From: Alphaproteobacteria bacterium
GTDB taxonomy: Bacteria; Pseudomonadota; Alphaproteobacteria; Micavibrionales; Micavibrionaceae
DNA length: 64,000 nucleotides
NCBI GenBank assembly: GCA_018000295.1
Contig: JAGNKE010000001.1
Location: 124,001 to 188,000, forward strand
Direction: 5' to 3'
Part shown: positions 30,236 through 40,348 of the stretch, in pieces
Position numbering within the stretch: position 1 is the stretch's first letter
Layout: every line of letters starts with the position of its first letter
Notes under the pieces: generated by a model
What the model was told of the DNA's origin: nothing
Databases searched by the model: none
The model's input: the letters and a program-made list of their open reading frames with translations, nothing else
Translations under genes and position numbers: made by a program

Positions 30236-33200
30236 TCAGTGCAGCGCAAACTCGGGAGTCTCTTCGACTTCCGGTGTAGGTGGTGGAACATATGAAGGTA
30301 GAACATATTTAAAGTGCCTCAACGAATCCTCCCACTGATCCAATATCTTCTGCCCATGCCGCGATCCGGTCTCGCGCACATGCTTCTCAACCAAAAATCT
30401 GAGATCCTGTTCTTCCTTGCTGCCTGACGTAATCCTGTGCAGAACGACATCGTCATTGGCTCGCTCTTCCAGCGTGTTAGCGATATCATAGATGAAGGCA
30501 TCACCCCCGGTCATACCCGCGCCGAAATTATGCCCGACCTCACCTAGGCACACGATCCGCCCGTTCGTCTGGTAGTTGCAGCCGTTATCCTGCATACCCT
30601 CAACAACCGCAAGACCGCCGGAATTGCGGATGGCAAAGCGGTTGCCAGCTTTCCCGGCGACGAACAGCTCGCCCTTGGTCGCGCCGAATAAGGCAAATTG
30701 TCCGATCAGGACATTATCCTGCGGGTTCTGCGCGATCGGACTGGCTTCGTTAGCCGAAATAACGATCTTTCCGCCGGAAAGCGATTTTCCGACCCCGTCA
30801 TTGGCGCCATGCGCGCGTAGGGTAAGACCTTGCTCTATAAACGCCCCAAGACCCTGCCCGGCAATCCCGTCCAGATTGATTTTGACATGATCCTCAGCCA
30901 AAAATCCGGTCTTGTTCGGGGACTCAGGGCTGAAAGCCTTTCGAAGGTGGTAAGTCATTCGCGCCCCGACAGCACGATCCGTGTTCGTAACAGGAACGGT
31001 AATCTCGGCAGGTCGTCCGCTCAGGATTTCTGCTCCATGTAGCTTCAGCACTTTTTCATCAAAATACATGCCGCTGGGATGGTTGGGATCAGTATATTCA
31101 TTCCGTTCCCCGGTCTTGTGTTTACTGTGCAAAGGCGCTCCGGCAGGGTTTGGATTTTCAAGCATCCACCCCAGATCAATCCCCACATGCTTCCCGTAGA
31201 CTTGTTCAAGGCGTTCGAAACCTCGCCCAACTGCCTCGTCAATCGAACGGTAGCCGACCGCCGCCAACTGCTCACGAACATCGCGAGCCAGATAGCGGAA
31301 AAGGTTCATGACCATGGTCACGGCTTTCTCCTGAGGAGAAACGGCACCGTCCAGAACCGGAAACTTTGCACGGAGCTTTTGATCCTGCGTAGCTACACCG
31401 ACCGCACATTTATTACTGAAGCATTGCCGCATCAGAAGGCAGCCCGTCGCATACATCGGCAACGATCCGAAACTATACTCCTCAGCACCCAGCAGAGCCG
31501 CAATGACGATACCCCGCCCATCCCTTAAACCGCCATCGGTCGAAAGAGAGATAAACTCGCGACCGCCGGTGCGGTGCAAAAGCTGGTTAGCCGATGAAAG
31601 TCCGATCGACCACGGCATACCTGTATGCTTGATGGAACTTTTGGGTGAGGCTCCAGTGCCTCCGCGAAATCCGGCAATATGTATGGTATCGGCTCCGGCT
31701 TTTTGAACGCCGGAAACGATCGTGGCAACTCCGGTCGTCGAGACAAGCTTTGTGCGGACACGGGCCTCAGGGTTGATAGCCTTGAGTTCATAAATAACGC
31801 CGGCATGATCCTCGATCGAATACTGATCGTGGTGCGGAGGAGGGGAGATCAGTGTGACACCCGGCTTGGTATGGCGCAGACGGGGAATGGCGCCATGGTT
31901 TTTTGCCCCCATCAACTGCCCGCCCTCACCGGGCTTGGCTCCCTGTGCGATTTTTATTTCGATTTCATCAGCACTCATCAGATAACCGGCCGTCACGCCA
32001 AAGCGGGCCGAGGCATATTGTTTGACGCTGGGATCATGTTCAGTGCCGTAAAATTCAGGCTTTGCGCCCCCTTCGCCGCTATTGGATTTAGCGCCAAGGC
32101 GGTTCATGGCAACCGTAATCGCGTCATGCGCCTCTGGTGAGAGTGCCCCGAGTGACATAGCGCCATTCATAAAACGCGCCATGATCGTTTCTTCGGACTC
32201 GACTTCCTCGACAGGGATCGCATCGACCTCCTTAAAATTAAGCAAATCCGGGATATCGATAGGATGCTCTTGCCGGTTTCGCTCAAGCAGGTCTGTATAT
32301 TGCCGATAAAATTCCCAGCCCTTGTCGCCGCTCTCGTTAACTGCATATTGCAGCAGCTTGATGGCAAAGCCGCCATCGGCATGATATTCCCCAGCAGCGC
32401 GCGCTTTGAAAAGCCCACCATCGTTCAAGGTATCATTTGTCGAACGCTTGATATCACGGTCGTGATGGCGGACAAGGCGCGTTTCCAGCATATCCATGTC
32501 CATCCCGCCGATAGGGGAGGGGATTCCCGGCATATGCTCGTCAAGGATGGTCTGTGAAATACCCAAAGCCTCGAAGAGCCGGGCCTGCTTATAGGAGGAT
32601 AGAGTTGACACCCCCATCTTGGACATGGTTTTCGCAAGCCCCGTGTGAAGCGCATGATAAAAACTGTCAAGGCATTCTTGCAAGTCAGGCCTCTTGTCTC
32701 CCTTATCGTAAGCGCCCTCAGAGTGACGGGCTGAAATTGTGCGCTCGGCAAGCTGGCAGGTGCCATAATCCGCGCCAACCCCGAACACGCAGTTTTGTCT
32801 GTGCGTCTCATAAGCTGAATTATCGTTGAACCCGATCGAAGCCTGGTCCCTGAGTTCTGATTTAATCAGGTGGGTATGAACGCCTCCGACCGCCAGCATC
32901 ATGGGCACAGCAACCTTATGCTCGTTTGTATACTCATCAGTCAGGAAAATATGTTTGCCCTGCTGTGCAGCACTTGCCGCTTCTGCAAGGATTCTGTCCA
33001 TGGCTGACTTCAGGGACTCGCCGCGGCTGGTATCGAAGGTGCAATCGATAATATGGAGATTCTTATCGCCGATCTTGCCATGAAGATCGCGCTTGTGCTG
33101 TTCGGAAAGGATAGGGGTTTCGTTCAGGAGAAATACGGGCTTTCTGGAAGGACGCCCAGTGGAATCATGTAAAGAGCCCAGATGGCTGCTGATACTCATG

Positions 33201-34828
33201 CTCTCGGCTTCGCGGATCGGATCGATCGGCGGGTTGGTGATCTGGGCAAACTGCTCTTGGAAAAAATCCGTAAAATGACGGCGCTTTTCAGAAAGAACTG
33301 CCAGAGGTGTATCATCCCCCATAGCGCCTAGAGGATCTTTCCCCTCTTTCACCATATCGTCGATATATTCTACGTCCTCTGTCGTAATGCCTGCAGTCCT
33401 CTGTGCTTGACGCAGAGCCTTTCCGTCTTCTTCCCGGTCTGGATCGTACCTGAAGGCAAATGGCTTTTTCGGATCGGGAACGTCCTGGATATAGGATGCT
33501 AATTCAATCTGGTTACGCAGTTCGGAAACGGCAATCGCCTTAAGTTCCTGATCGCGTAAAACTTGCTTACGCCCAAGATCGACCGCGATCATGGTCCCCG
33601 GTGTCAAATTGCCCTTCTCGACGATAAGAGAAGGATCGAGCGTCAGCATATCGTCTTCCGAACCCGCGATCATCCGCCCGTCGTTGGTGATGATATAACG
33701 AGTCGGGCGCAAACCGTTGCGGTCGCCGGCGGCCAAAACCATGTTCCCGTCGCTGACGATAAACATCGCCGGACCGTCCCACTGATCGTAAGTGGCATAA
33801 ATATAGTCATACATTCGGCGAACATCATCCGGAAGCTGCGAACTGCTGCGGACAGCCTCCGGAGCCATCATGGATTTGATGGTGGGAAGAGAAAGTCCTG
33901 TATGGCGATAGTACTCCATGGCGGAATCAGCGTCCGCAGAATCAGAGCGTCCACGAATGATCACCGGCGTAACCTTGGCATAATCTGGCCCGTATGCATC
34001 AGCAAAGCGCCGTGCGTGCATGGGCATGGCATTGCGGTTACCGACAACCGTATTGACCTCACCGTTATGCGCCAGCATACGGAACGGATGCGCCAGCGGC
34101 CATTCCGGCATTGTGTTTGTAGAAAAGCGGTTATGAAAAATAATATAGGCGCTTTTAAAACTGTCATCCTTAAGATCGGGAAAGACTTTGGAAAGATGAG
34201 GGGCCAACGCCATGCCTTTATAGATGATACGCTGCGAACTCATCGAAGGAACATAAAATGTCTCACTCCCGCCTCTGGAAAGTCCGCGCTCGGCAATGTC
34301 CTTTTCGATTTGCCGCCGCACAACGAAAAGATGCTTTTCGAAATCTTGGCCTTTCATACCTTCTTGCGGAGGGACAAGGAGCTGCATGATATGTGGCATC
34401 GTCTGTCGCGCCAGCGTGCTGAGCGTCTCCTTCTCAACAGGAACGTCACGCCAGATAGTGTCTTTATAACCGGCGTTCTGCATATGGTCCGTGACGATTT
34501 TTTGCACTTGATCACGCGCCCACCAGTCCTGGCGGGGAAGGAAAAATACACCAACACCTAGCGATCCGGCGGCCTCGAACCCGGCCTGATCGTAATAGGC
34601 CTTATTCACGAGCCCATGCGGAATTTGCGTTTGAATACCGGCGCCGTCACCGCTCCCGTCCGGGTTGATCCCGCCGCGGTGCTGGACGCAGCCCAGCATG
34701 GTCAGACCGTCTTTGACAATCCCGTGACTGGGTGTCCCGTCTATCTGGGCCAGAAACCCAACTCCGCACGCATCATGGTGTTCATAAGAAACCCCGGTGC
34801 GAGGAGAAGTAGGCGATTTACCGTCCAT
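30236..34828 (-). CDS. gltB: Glutamate synthase (NADPH) large subunit
   Basis: Makes two glutamates from glutamine and 2-oxoglutarate. At 1530 residues it has the full domain order: a type 2 glutaminase with the catalytic Cys21 in HHDACGVGFLAQ after a 20-residue propeptide, a central domain, an FMN synthase domain (GGTGASPKSSIKHTGMPW) with 3Fe-4S cysteines (CLLMRQCFSNKC, C-x5-C-x4-C), and a C-terminal GXGXG helix repeat. The leader contains a hairpin at 34854-34879, listed separately. mazG, same strand, lies 181 bases upstream. Confidence 0.98.
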   Translation of the reverse strand: MDGKSPTSPRTGVSYEHHDACGVGFLAQIDGTPSHGIVKDGLTMLGCVQHRGGINPDGSGDGAGIQTQIPHGLVNKAYYDQAGFEAAGSLGVGVFFLPRQDWWARDQVQKIVTDHMQNAGYKDTIWRDVPVEKETLSTLARQTMPHIMQLLVPPQEGMKGQDFEKHLFVVRRQIEKDIAERGLSRGGSETFYVPSMSSQRIIYKGMALAPHLSKVFPDLKDDSFKSAYIIFHNRFSTNTMPEWPLAHPFRMLAHNGEVNTVVGNRNAMPMHARRFADAYGPDYAKVTPVIIRGRSDSADADSAMEYYRHTGLSLPTIKSMMAPEAVRSSSQLPDDVRRMYDYIYATYDQWDGPAMFIVSDGNMVLAAGDRNGLRPTRYIITNDGRMIAGSEDDMLTLDPSLIVEKGNLTPGTMIAVDLGRKQVLRDQELKAIAVSELRNQIELASYIQDVPDPKKPFAFRYDPDREEDGKALRQAQRTAGITTEDVEYIDDMVKEGKDPLGAMGDDTPLAVLSEKRRHFTDFFQEQFAQITNPPIDPIREAESMSISSHLGSLHDSTGRPSRKPVFLLNETPILSEQHKRDLHGKIGDKNLHIIDCTFDTSRGESLKSAMDRILAEAASAAQQGKHIFLTDEYTNEHKVAVPMMLAVGGVHTHLIKSELRDQASIGFNDNSAYETHRQNCVFGVGADYGTCQLAERTISARHSEGAYDKGDKRPDLQECLDSFYHALHTGLAKTMSKMGVSTLSSYKQARLFEALGISQTILDEHMPGIPSPIGGMDMDMLETRLVRHHDRDIKRSTNDTLNDGGLFKARAAGEYHADGGFAIKLLQYAVNESGDKGWEFYRQYTDLLERNRQEHPIDIPDLLNFKEVDAIPVEEVESEETIMARFMNGAMSLGALSPEAHDAITVAMNRLGAKSNSGEGGAKPEFYGTEHDPSVKQYASARFGVTAGYLMSADEIEIKIAQGAKPGEGGQLMGAKNHGAIPRLRHTKPGVTLISPPPHHDQYSIEDHAGVIYELKAINPEARVRTKLVSTTGVATIVSGVQKAGADTIHIAGFRGGTGASPKSSIKHTGMPWSIGLSSANQLLHRTGGREFISLSTDGGLRDGRGIVIAALLGAEEYSFGSLPMYATGCLLMRQCFSNKCAVGVATQDQKLRAKFPVLDGAVSPQEKAVTMVMNLFRYLARDVREQLAAVGYRSIDEAVGRGFERLEQVYGKHVGIDLGWMLENPNPAGAPLHSKHKTGERNEYTDPNHPSGMYFDEKVLKLHGAEILSGRPAEITVPVTNTDRAVGARMTYHLRKAFSPESPNKTGFLAEDHVKINLDGIAGQGLGAFIEQGLTLRAHGANDGVGKSLSGGKIVISANEASPIAQNPQDNVLIGQFALFGATKGELFVAGKAGNRFAIRNSGGLAVVEGMQDNGCNYQTNGRIVCLGEVGHNFGAGMTGGDAFIYDIANTLEERANDDVVLHRITSGSKEEQDLRFLVEKHVRETGSRHGQKILDQWEDSLRHFKYVLPSYVPPPTPEVEETPEFALH

Positions 34829-34853
34829 CTGTGTAACCCTCTGTTAAAACAAT

Positions 34854-34879
34854 CGCACCTTAGTATCTGACAAGGCGCG
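34854..34879 (-). promoter_or_regulatory. Hairpin in the gltB leader
   Basis: Read on the minus strand, CGCGCCTT and AAGGTGCG flank a 10-base loop and pair along 8 positions, one a G-U wobble. It begins 25 bases before the gltB start codon and lies in the untranslated leader. It could be an operator or an RNA structure; neither can be shown from sequence alone. No run of T follows, so it is not a simple terminator. Confidence 0.35.
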
Positions 34880-35009
34880 ATATATATTTTCTTGCTTATT
34901 TTTAATTGTCGAAAGTCTAGCACAAAGTATTTAGGGAGGAAAAGTGAATTTTCTTCATTATGACTATTTGACGGAAGTGTAAAGGCAAGAAAACTGTAAC
35001 AGTCTGTTC

Positions 35010-35828
35010 TTACTTGTATTTTCTTTCGGCTTTCTTTTGCTCAATCCACGCATCCGTCATGTCTTCTAACAGAAGACTTGAGAGTGGGCGGCCCTGCTGA
35101 ATAAAATCCGATTCAAGTCCTCGGAAACGCCGCTCAAACTTGTTGTTGCACTGGCGCAAGGCCTCTTCGCTGTTAATCCCCATCTTGCGTCCGAGATTGA
35201 CCAGAACGAAAAGGACGTCCCCGAGCTCTTCCGCACTATTATCCTTAGACCCACTATGTACAGCCTCAAGAAGCTCTTTCAATTCTTCCTCAAGCTTATT
35301 GAGAACGTCCTGAATATTCTTCCACTCAAATCCCACCTTGGCCGCCTTGGATTGCAGCTTCTGCGCCTTCAGTAAGGCGGGCAGGGCAGGGGTGATGCCA
35401 TCCAAGGCACTTGCACTTTTTTCTTGCTGGCCTTTCCGCTCGGACTCCTCTTTCTTTTTCTCATCCCAGATCGAATTGACATCCTCGGCACTCTGTGCGC
35501 TTGCATCCCCGAAAACGTGCGGATGCCGCTCGACCATCTTGCAGGCGATCCCGTCAACAACATCCTCGATATTAAAAGACCCGGCCTCAGAAGCCATCTG
35601 GGCATGATAAACGGGTTGCAGCAAAAGATCGCCCAGTTCCTCCCGTAGATCACCCATATCGTTGCGGTCAATCGCATCCGCCACCTCATAGGCTTCCTCA
35701 AGTGTGTAGGGGGCGATAGTCTTAAAATTTTGTTCACGGTCCCACGGGCAGCCGCTGACCGGATCACGGAGCCTGGCCATGATGTCCACTAGCTCTTCAA
35801 ACGTGTATTTCTGGCCTTTTGGCTTCAT
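35010..35828 (-). CDS. mazG: Nucleoside triphosphate pyrophosphohydrolase MazG
   Basis: Hydrolyses nucleoside triphosphates to monophosphates and pyrophosphate. The 272 residues contain two MazG-fold repeats. The first has CPWDREQNFKTIAPYTLEEAYEVADAI and EELGDLLLQPVYHA, giving the EExxE/ExxD metal site. The second repeats the pattern with VGFEWKNIQDVLNKLEEELKELLEAV and EELGDVLFVLVNL. It is divergent from the unknown gene at 35909 and lies upstream of gltBD, but with a long gap. Confidence 0.94.
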   Translation of the reverse strand: MKPKGQKYTFEELVDIMARLRDPVSGCPWDREQNFKTIAPYTLEEAYEVADAIDRNDMGDLREELGDLLLQPVYHAQMASEAGSFNIEDVVDGIACKMVERHPHVFGDASAQSAEDVNSIWDEKKKEESERKGQQEKSASALDGITPALPALLKAQKLQSKAAKVGFEWKNIQDVLNKLEEELKELLEAVHSGSKDNSAEELGDVLFVLVNLGRKMGINSEEALRQCNNKFERRFRGLESDFIQQGRPLSSLLLEDMTDAWIEQKKAERKYK

Positions 35829-35908
35829 GGATCACAACTTTTTGACAATTAACAGAAAATAGAACACATTAATATATAAGGATAATAAGAGCTTTGAACA
35901 GAGTGTGA

Positions 35909-37393
35909 TTGAACGGCAGCGGGTGTCCCTTGAGTATTACCTACGAGCAAAAGCGCCAGATACTGGATTATATGTCACAGCCCGGACACTGGGGCAATCA
36001 TTTCGACATGAACTTCTTCACGGACGAACGCCGTAAATGGCGCACGACCACGCAAAACAATGTATCGGTATCCACCAACGCGGACAGACGGTCCTTTTTC
36101 CTTGAGGATCAAAAAACAGGCGCCAGCCTTCTGTTGATCGTAGAAAAAGACAATACTCGAATTATCACCGATGAATCGGGCTGCGTAGTGAAAGTCGATG
36201 CTACATCAAAAATTTCCACATCCAAAGACGCGGAAATAACAAATCTTGAAACCGCTTATGAGATAGGGCTAAACCAGCCGGGAAGCCGGATCGTCACGAT
36301 CCCTGAATTATCCTGCTACGCCAGATTTTACAACAACGGCGGCAAGGCAGTTTTCCTCGACGATAGGGGGGCCAGAATTTCTCTTCCACCCCCAAAAGAC
36401 GCAAAGGCCGCAACCATGCACATGGGGCGCTTTTTTCATGTCGTATCTTTTGATCTGGAGACGGCGGCAAGCTGGGGCATGACGCCTTACGGCCTCTTGA
36501 ACGGCGCGAAACTCATCGTATCGAAAGACTTATCCATCGAACCTGATTTGAAAGCGTTTAATGAGCTTGACCCCGAAAAAGCAGCAGAATATCTCGAATA
36601 TATGATGCGCGATGAATACGACACAACATTCAAAGGGCCATGGCAATGGCGACCAAAACTCCCTAAACAGCTTCGAAATGCAGATGATTTAAGGAAAAAA
36701 TGGACGGACATCAAAGAATTTGATGGTCATTTAATTGCAACGCCGCGCCAGTTCCATGTCGAAACCACGGATAGCGGCTTTAATATCGGAACCTCCTTGG
36801 ACCACCGCGAAACCATCTGGGCACAGGCCGCGGTGTTAAAAGCAGCGTCCTCCGGCCACATCGTTCCGGTCGAAACGGTATCCTCGCACTTTGCGCCCCG
36901 GACTCTGATGCATTTGCTGCAGAACAGCCAGGCTTTGCCGGATCATCGCGGACGCTCATGGAACTACGTGGTCATCCACGCAAAGCAAACCGCAGGGATG
37001 GCATTGGAGGCGCGTAAGATCGGCCGTGAGCATTTTGGGCTGACCGGATATCATTTCGCGGCTTTGAATTTTGACGATCAGACATGCTTGGTCGCCATGG
37101 ATACCGAAGTGCTTGAAAAATTATCGCGCAGCTATGATGCAACGATCGAAATGCTGCACATGATAAAATCCCGCAACACGGATGCAGCGAAGATGAAGGA
37201 ACTGCTCGAAGCCGGAGCCGATTTGCGCTTCGTAAATCCCGAGGAAGTCGCCAAGGGAAGAACCTTCGCCAACGAAATGGTTCAAGCCGATAACTTCGAA
37301 CTACTGGCAGAATTGAGAGATTATGGCGGTGTACATGATCTCAGCCCGATAGATGAAGAACAGCCACCCGAACCGCAAGGCCCGATGATGTGA
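35909..37393 (+). CDS. Unknown 494-residue protein
   Basis: I do not recognise this protein. It has no signal peptide or membrane helix and is rich in charged residues. The last part (about 415-480: MLHMIKSRNTDAAKMKELL, EAGADLRFVNP, FELLAELRDYGGV) has the helix-turn spacing of ankyrin-like repeats, which would suggest protein binding. TTG at 35909 and TTG at 35930 are possible starts, and the 80-base gap to divergent mazG probably holds the promoter. It converges on the hybrid histidine kinase gene at 37483 with an 89-base AT-rich gap. Confidence 0.7.
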   Translation: MNGSGCPLSITYEQKRQILDYMSQPGHWGNHFDMNFFTDERRKWRTTTQNNVSVSTNADRRSFFLEDQKTGASLLLIVEKDNTRIITDESGCVVKVDATSKISTSKDAEITNLETAYEIGLNQPGSRIVTIPELSCYARFYNNGGKAVFLDDRGARISLPPPKDAKAATMHMGRFFHVVSFDLETAASWGMTPYGLLNGAKLIVSKDLSIEPDLKAFNELDPEKAAEYLEYMMRDEYDTTFKGPWQWRPKLPKQLRNADDLRKKWTDIKEFDGHLIATPRQFHVETTDSGFNIGTSLDHRETIWAQAAVLKAASSGHIVPVETVSSHFAPRTLMHLLQNSQALPDHRGRSWNYVVIHAKQTAGMALEARKIGREHFGLTGYHFAALNFDDQTCLVAMDTEVLEKLSRSYDATIEMLHMIKSRNTDAAKMKELLEAGADLRFVNPEEVAKGRTFANEMVQADNFELLAELRDYGGVHDLSPIDEEQPPEPQGPMM

Positions 37394-37482
37394 TAAGGGA
37401 TCGGGAGGCGCAAAGCATCAGAATATTGATATAATATTTACCATAATATACATTATCACACAAACGCGGAGCGTTATCCGGA

Positions 37483-39477
37483 CTAAGCCGCAGCGCTTCT
37501 GGCTCCCGGCACCCTGTCTCTCAGAACCCCGAGAAGCTCTGAATACGATCCTGTAATCTGCTGATAAAGGTTTCTCTTTTCTTCGCTTAAAGCTTCGAAA
37601 GCCTTCTCGGCTTCAAAACATAATTCCGAAAGTCTCTGCGCTCCAAGATTGGCGGCCGAGCCTTTAAGCTTATGCGCGGCTTTTTTCCATTCGTCGTAAT
37701 CCTGATCAACGACAGAACGCTTCAGGCTATCAAGAGACTCTTGTGCATAGTTAACAAATATTCCGATAAGCTCCTGCTCTTCCTCCGGCGTTTCGGCAAA
37801 CATTCTGAGTCTGTCCCAGTCAAATATCTTCTCGACGCCATGAATAGACTTAGTGACAGGTTCTAGCGGAACAAAAAAGCTCTGATCGTCCTCAGGGCTT
37901 TCAAAGCTGTTGTTGCACGGCAGCCATTTCTCAAGCACGGAAGTCAGCTTGCTAATATCGACTGGCTTGCTGATATAATCATTCATTCCGGCATCAAGAC
38001 ATTTTTCCCGCGCCCCACGCATGGCATCGGCGGTAACAGCTATAATCAGAACATCGCCGATCAAAGCCTCCTTCTCCCTGATAATCTCGGAAGCCTCGAA
38101 CCCGTCGATTTCTGGCATCTGACAATCCATAAAAATCAGGTCGTACCTATTCTTCTCTGCGGCCTCTATCGCCTTTTGCCCGCTCTCGGCTTCATCAACA
38201 ATCATAAATCCCATCTTCTTTAAAACTTTTCGCATAAACAGCAGATTGACAGGGTGATCATCAACCACAAGAACACGGGCATTGCGGTTATAGTTATTTG
38301 TACTGGCCAAGGCCTTTTGCAACGAGGAGTCAGATTCAGCTGTTGCATTGATCAATGGCAGATCGAGATAAAAGATAGTGCCTTCGCCTTCGATGCTCTC
38401 AAGATCAATAGTTCCATTCATCATTTCTACAAGCTCTCGTGTAATGGAAAGACCCAAGCCTGTTCCTCCATATTTTCGTGCCGTCGTAACATCGGCCTGA
38501 ATAAATTTCTCAAAAATAATTTGCTGTTTCTCAAGAGGTATTCCGATGCCCGTATCTTGTACTTTAATATTTAACCGCTGCTCTCCGCCAGGAGCTATAA
38601 ATTCTTCAACAGTGACACGAACTTTTCCGCTCTCCGTAAACTTGATAGCATTGCTGATCAAATTATTGAGAACTTGCTGAAACCGTCCGGGATCGCCGGC
38701 AATACGGTTAGGAACTCCCGGGCTGATCAAATACTCCAAAGCTATACTTTTTCTGGAAGCAAGGGGCTTCTGTAAGTCAATCGTCTGCCGCACGACTTGC
38801 CTCAAGTCAAAAGGGATAATCTCAAGAATCAACTCATTCGCCTCAATTTTTGAAAGATCAAGAATATCATTCAGAAGATTGAGTAAGCTTCTGGACGAGA
38901 TATGAATAGCGTCCGAGAGTTCCTTTTGATCATCCTGTAACGGCATTTCAGCGAGAAGCTCAGAAAGACCGAGAATTCCGTTCATGGGTGTCCTCAGTTC
39001 GTGCGACATATTTGCAAGAAAGCTCCGCATGGAGCGCTTGGAAACCTCGGCAGCTTCCCGACTCACCTGCAATTCCTTTTCGAAAGCCTTACGCTGGGTA
39101 ATATCCCTCTCTATAGCAGTAAAATGAGTAACTGCCCCCTCCTCGTTCTTAACCGGCGTGATACTGATATCGAGCCAGTAAGGAATTCCATCCTTTGTAT
39201 AGTTCTTCAACTCTCCCTTGAACGGGCGCCCCTTTGAGAGACAATCCTTGAGTTCACGAAGAACCTTCCGGTCCGTATCCCGACCCTGAAGAATGCGGGG
39301 CGTCTGCCCGATCAACTCATGCGCTTCATAGCCCGATATCCGCGTCACGGCCTCATTCACATAAATTATAGTAGGGGTATTCAAATCAGCTGTAGTAATA
39401 ATAACACCATCCTTGGCATTGACGATCGCCGCTTCCATAAGCTTGGCGTTCTCGCTGAGATTGGCAATTCTTTCCAT
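37483..39477 (-). CDS. Hybrid sensor histidine kinase (PAS-HisKA-HATPase-REC-HPT)
   Basis: A 664-residue cytoplasmic kinase with every step of a phosphorelay. The PAS domain (about 10-130) has the LOV-like GQTPRILQGRDTD; the photoactive Cys position (NCR in LOV) is not Cys, so light sensing is unlikely. HisKA carries His159 in ANMSHELRTPMNGILG, followed by an HATPase (GTGLGLSITRELVE). REC has Asp451 in DLIFMDCQMPEIDG, and HPT has His602 in AAHKLKGSAANLG. AGGAGG precedes the ATG closely. It is the last gene of a three-gene operon with the two REC proteins, and the likely source of phosphate for them. Confidence 0.93.
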   Translation of the reverse strand: MERIANLSENAKLMEAAIVNAKDGVIITTADLNTPTIIYVNEAVTRISGYEAHELIGQTPRILQGRDTDRKVLRELKDCLSKGRPFKGELKNYTKDGIPYWLDISITPVKNEEGAVTHFTAIERDITQRKAFEKELQVSREAAEVSKRSMRSFLANMSHELRTPMNGILGLSELLAEMPLQDDQKELSDAIHISSRSLLNLLNDILDLSKIEANELILEIIPFDLRQVVRQTIDLQKPLASRKSIALEYLISPGVPNRIAGDPGRFQQVLNNLISNAIKFTESGKVRVTVEEFIAPGGEQRLNIKVQDTGIGIPLEKQQIIFEKFIQADVTTARKYGGTGLGLSITRELVEMMNGTIDLESIEGEGTIFYLDLPLINATAESDSSLQKALASTNNYNRNARVLVVDDHPVNLLFMRKVLKKMGFMIVDEAESGQKAIEAAEKNRYDLIFMDCQMPEIDGFEASEIIREKEALIGDVLIIAVTADAMRGAREKCLDAGMNDYISKPVDISKLTSVLEKWLPCNNSFESPEDDQSFFVPLEPVTKSIHGVEKIFDWDRLRMFAETPEEEQELIGIFVNYAQESLDSLKRSVVDQDYDEWKKAAHKLKGSAANLGAQRLSELCFEAEKAFEALSEEKRNLYQQITGSYSELLGVLRDRVPGARSAAA

Positions 39478-39499
39478 GGCAAACCTCCTGATAGGGCGA

Positions 39500-40348
39500 T
39501 TACACTCTGCTCTGCGAATGGCTTTGGATATAATACAAAAGATGTTCTCTCAGAAAGGGCTTGGAGATAAAGCCGCTGGCCCCTTTCTCCATCGCATGCA
39601 CAATGTTGTCCAGCTGCCCGTTGCTGGAAAACATCACCACGCACGCGCCAGGATCGTTGTTAAGTATCCACTCTAGAACGGCATAGCCGCTATTATCCGG
39701 CAAATTAATGTCTAGAAAAATAACATCGGGAGTAAAGGATGAAAACATAGCGAAAGCTTTGTTAGCAGAGGGTGCTGTAATAAACTCGCACTCATTCTTT
39801 AGGGCGTTTCGAACCATCCAACGGGTAACGGCATCGTCTTCCACCAGAAGAACACGAGGCGCACCTGAATGTGTGAGGCTGCGCCTGGGCGCTTCACCAG
39901 GGAATGAGGCCTGCTCCATATCGGTTCCCACAGATACAGCCTGCGAGTATGGGAGCGTGAATATATCCTTCTGTTCTAGAACAGCTTTACTGTACTCGGT
40001 CCCCTCAGAGCTAAGCTCATAAATATCATAGGAAACAAGTATACGGCTTTCGTTAAAAATCAGATCGCAAATTTGATTCCCGGCTTGCTCAAGGATAGCG
40101 CGAGGAACATCGCGGCAAATGACGTGAATGTCCCGGCCTTCGCAATAATACACGCGCCCTTCAGCGTCCCTGAGATATGACTCAAGGATCGACTTGCTCC
40201 AGATTAGAATTTCCTGCTGATTGTCCTCACTCACATCCTCGATTAGAATACGCAAGCAGTGCCAACCCTGCCAGCTGAGAGGATTGCGTCCGATAGAACT
40301 GGCGGTTGCCGCCAGTTTGACTTCGGCATTAAGAGACAAGATGTCCAT
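39500..40348 (-). CDS. Response regulator with C-terminal REC and an unrecognised N-terminal domain (copy 2)
   Basis: A 282-residue protein. Residues about 166-282 form a receiver domain with the acidic LLVEDD pocket, phospho-Asp213 in FLDINLP and the Lys of FISKPF. The first 120 residues form a domain I cannot name. Its block ILESYLRDAEGRVYYCEGRDI aligns by eye with the neighbouring gene's ELRSYIDDASSRVYICHDSDV. There is no DNA-binding domain. The ATG lies inside the last codons of the upstream gene (20-base overlap), with AAGGAAG 6 bases before it. Confidence 0.88.
   Translation of the reverse strand: MDILSLNAEVKLAATASSIGRNPLSWQGWHCLRILIEDVSEDNQQEILIWSKSILESYLRDAEGRVYYCEGRDIHVICRDVPRAILEQAGNQICDLIFNESRILVSYDIYELSSEGTEYSKAVLEQKDIFTLPYSQAVSVGTDMEQASFPGEAPRRSLTHSGAPRVLLVEDDAVTRWMVRNALKNECEFITAPSANKAFAMFSSFTPDVIFLDINLPDNSGYAVLEWILNNDPGACVVMFSSNGQLDNIVHAMEKGASGFISKPFLREHLLYYIQSHSQSRV

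Noticed and set aside
33563..34561. 332-codon plus-strand open frame
   Set aside because: Antisense to gltB, which has full domain support.
37394..37482. AT-rich repeated ATAATAT motifs between two convergent genes
   Set aside because: No stable stem with a T-run, and no recognisable site; probably plain intergenic AT-rich DNA.
38990..39477. LOV photosensor in the hybrid kinase
   Set aside because: The motif is GQTPRILQG; the flavin-reactive Cys of LOV domains is absent.
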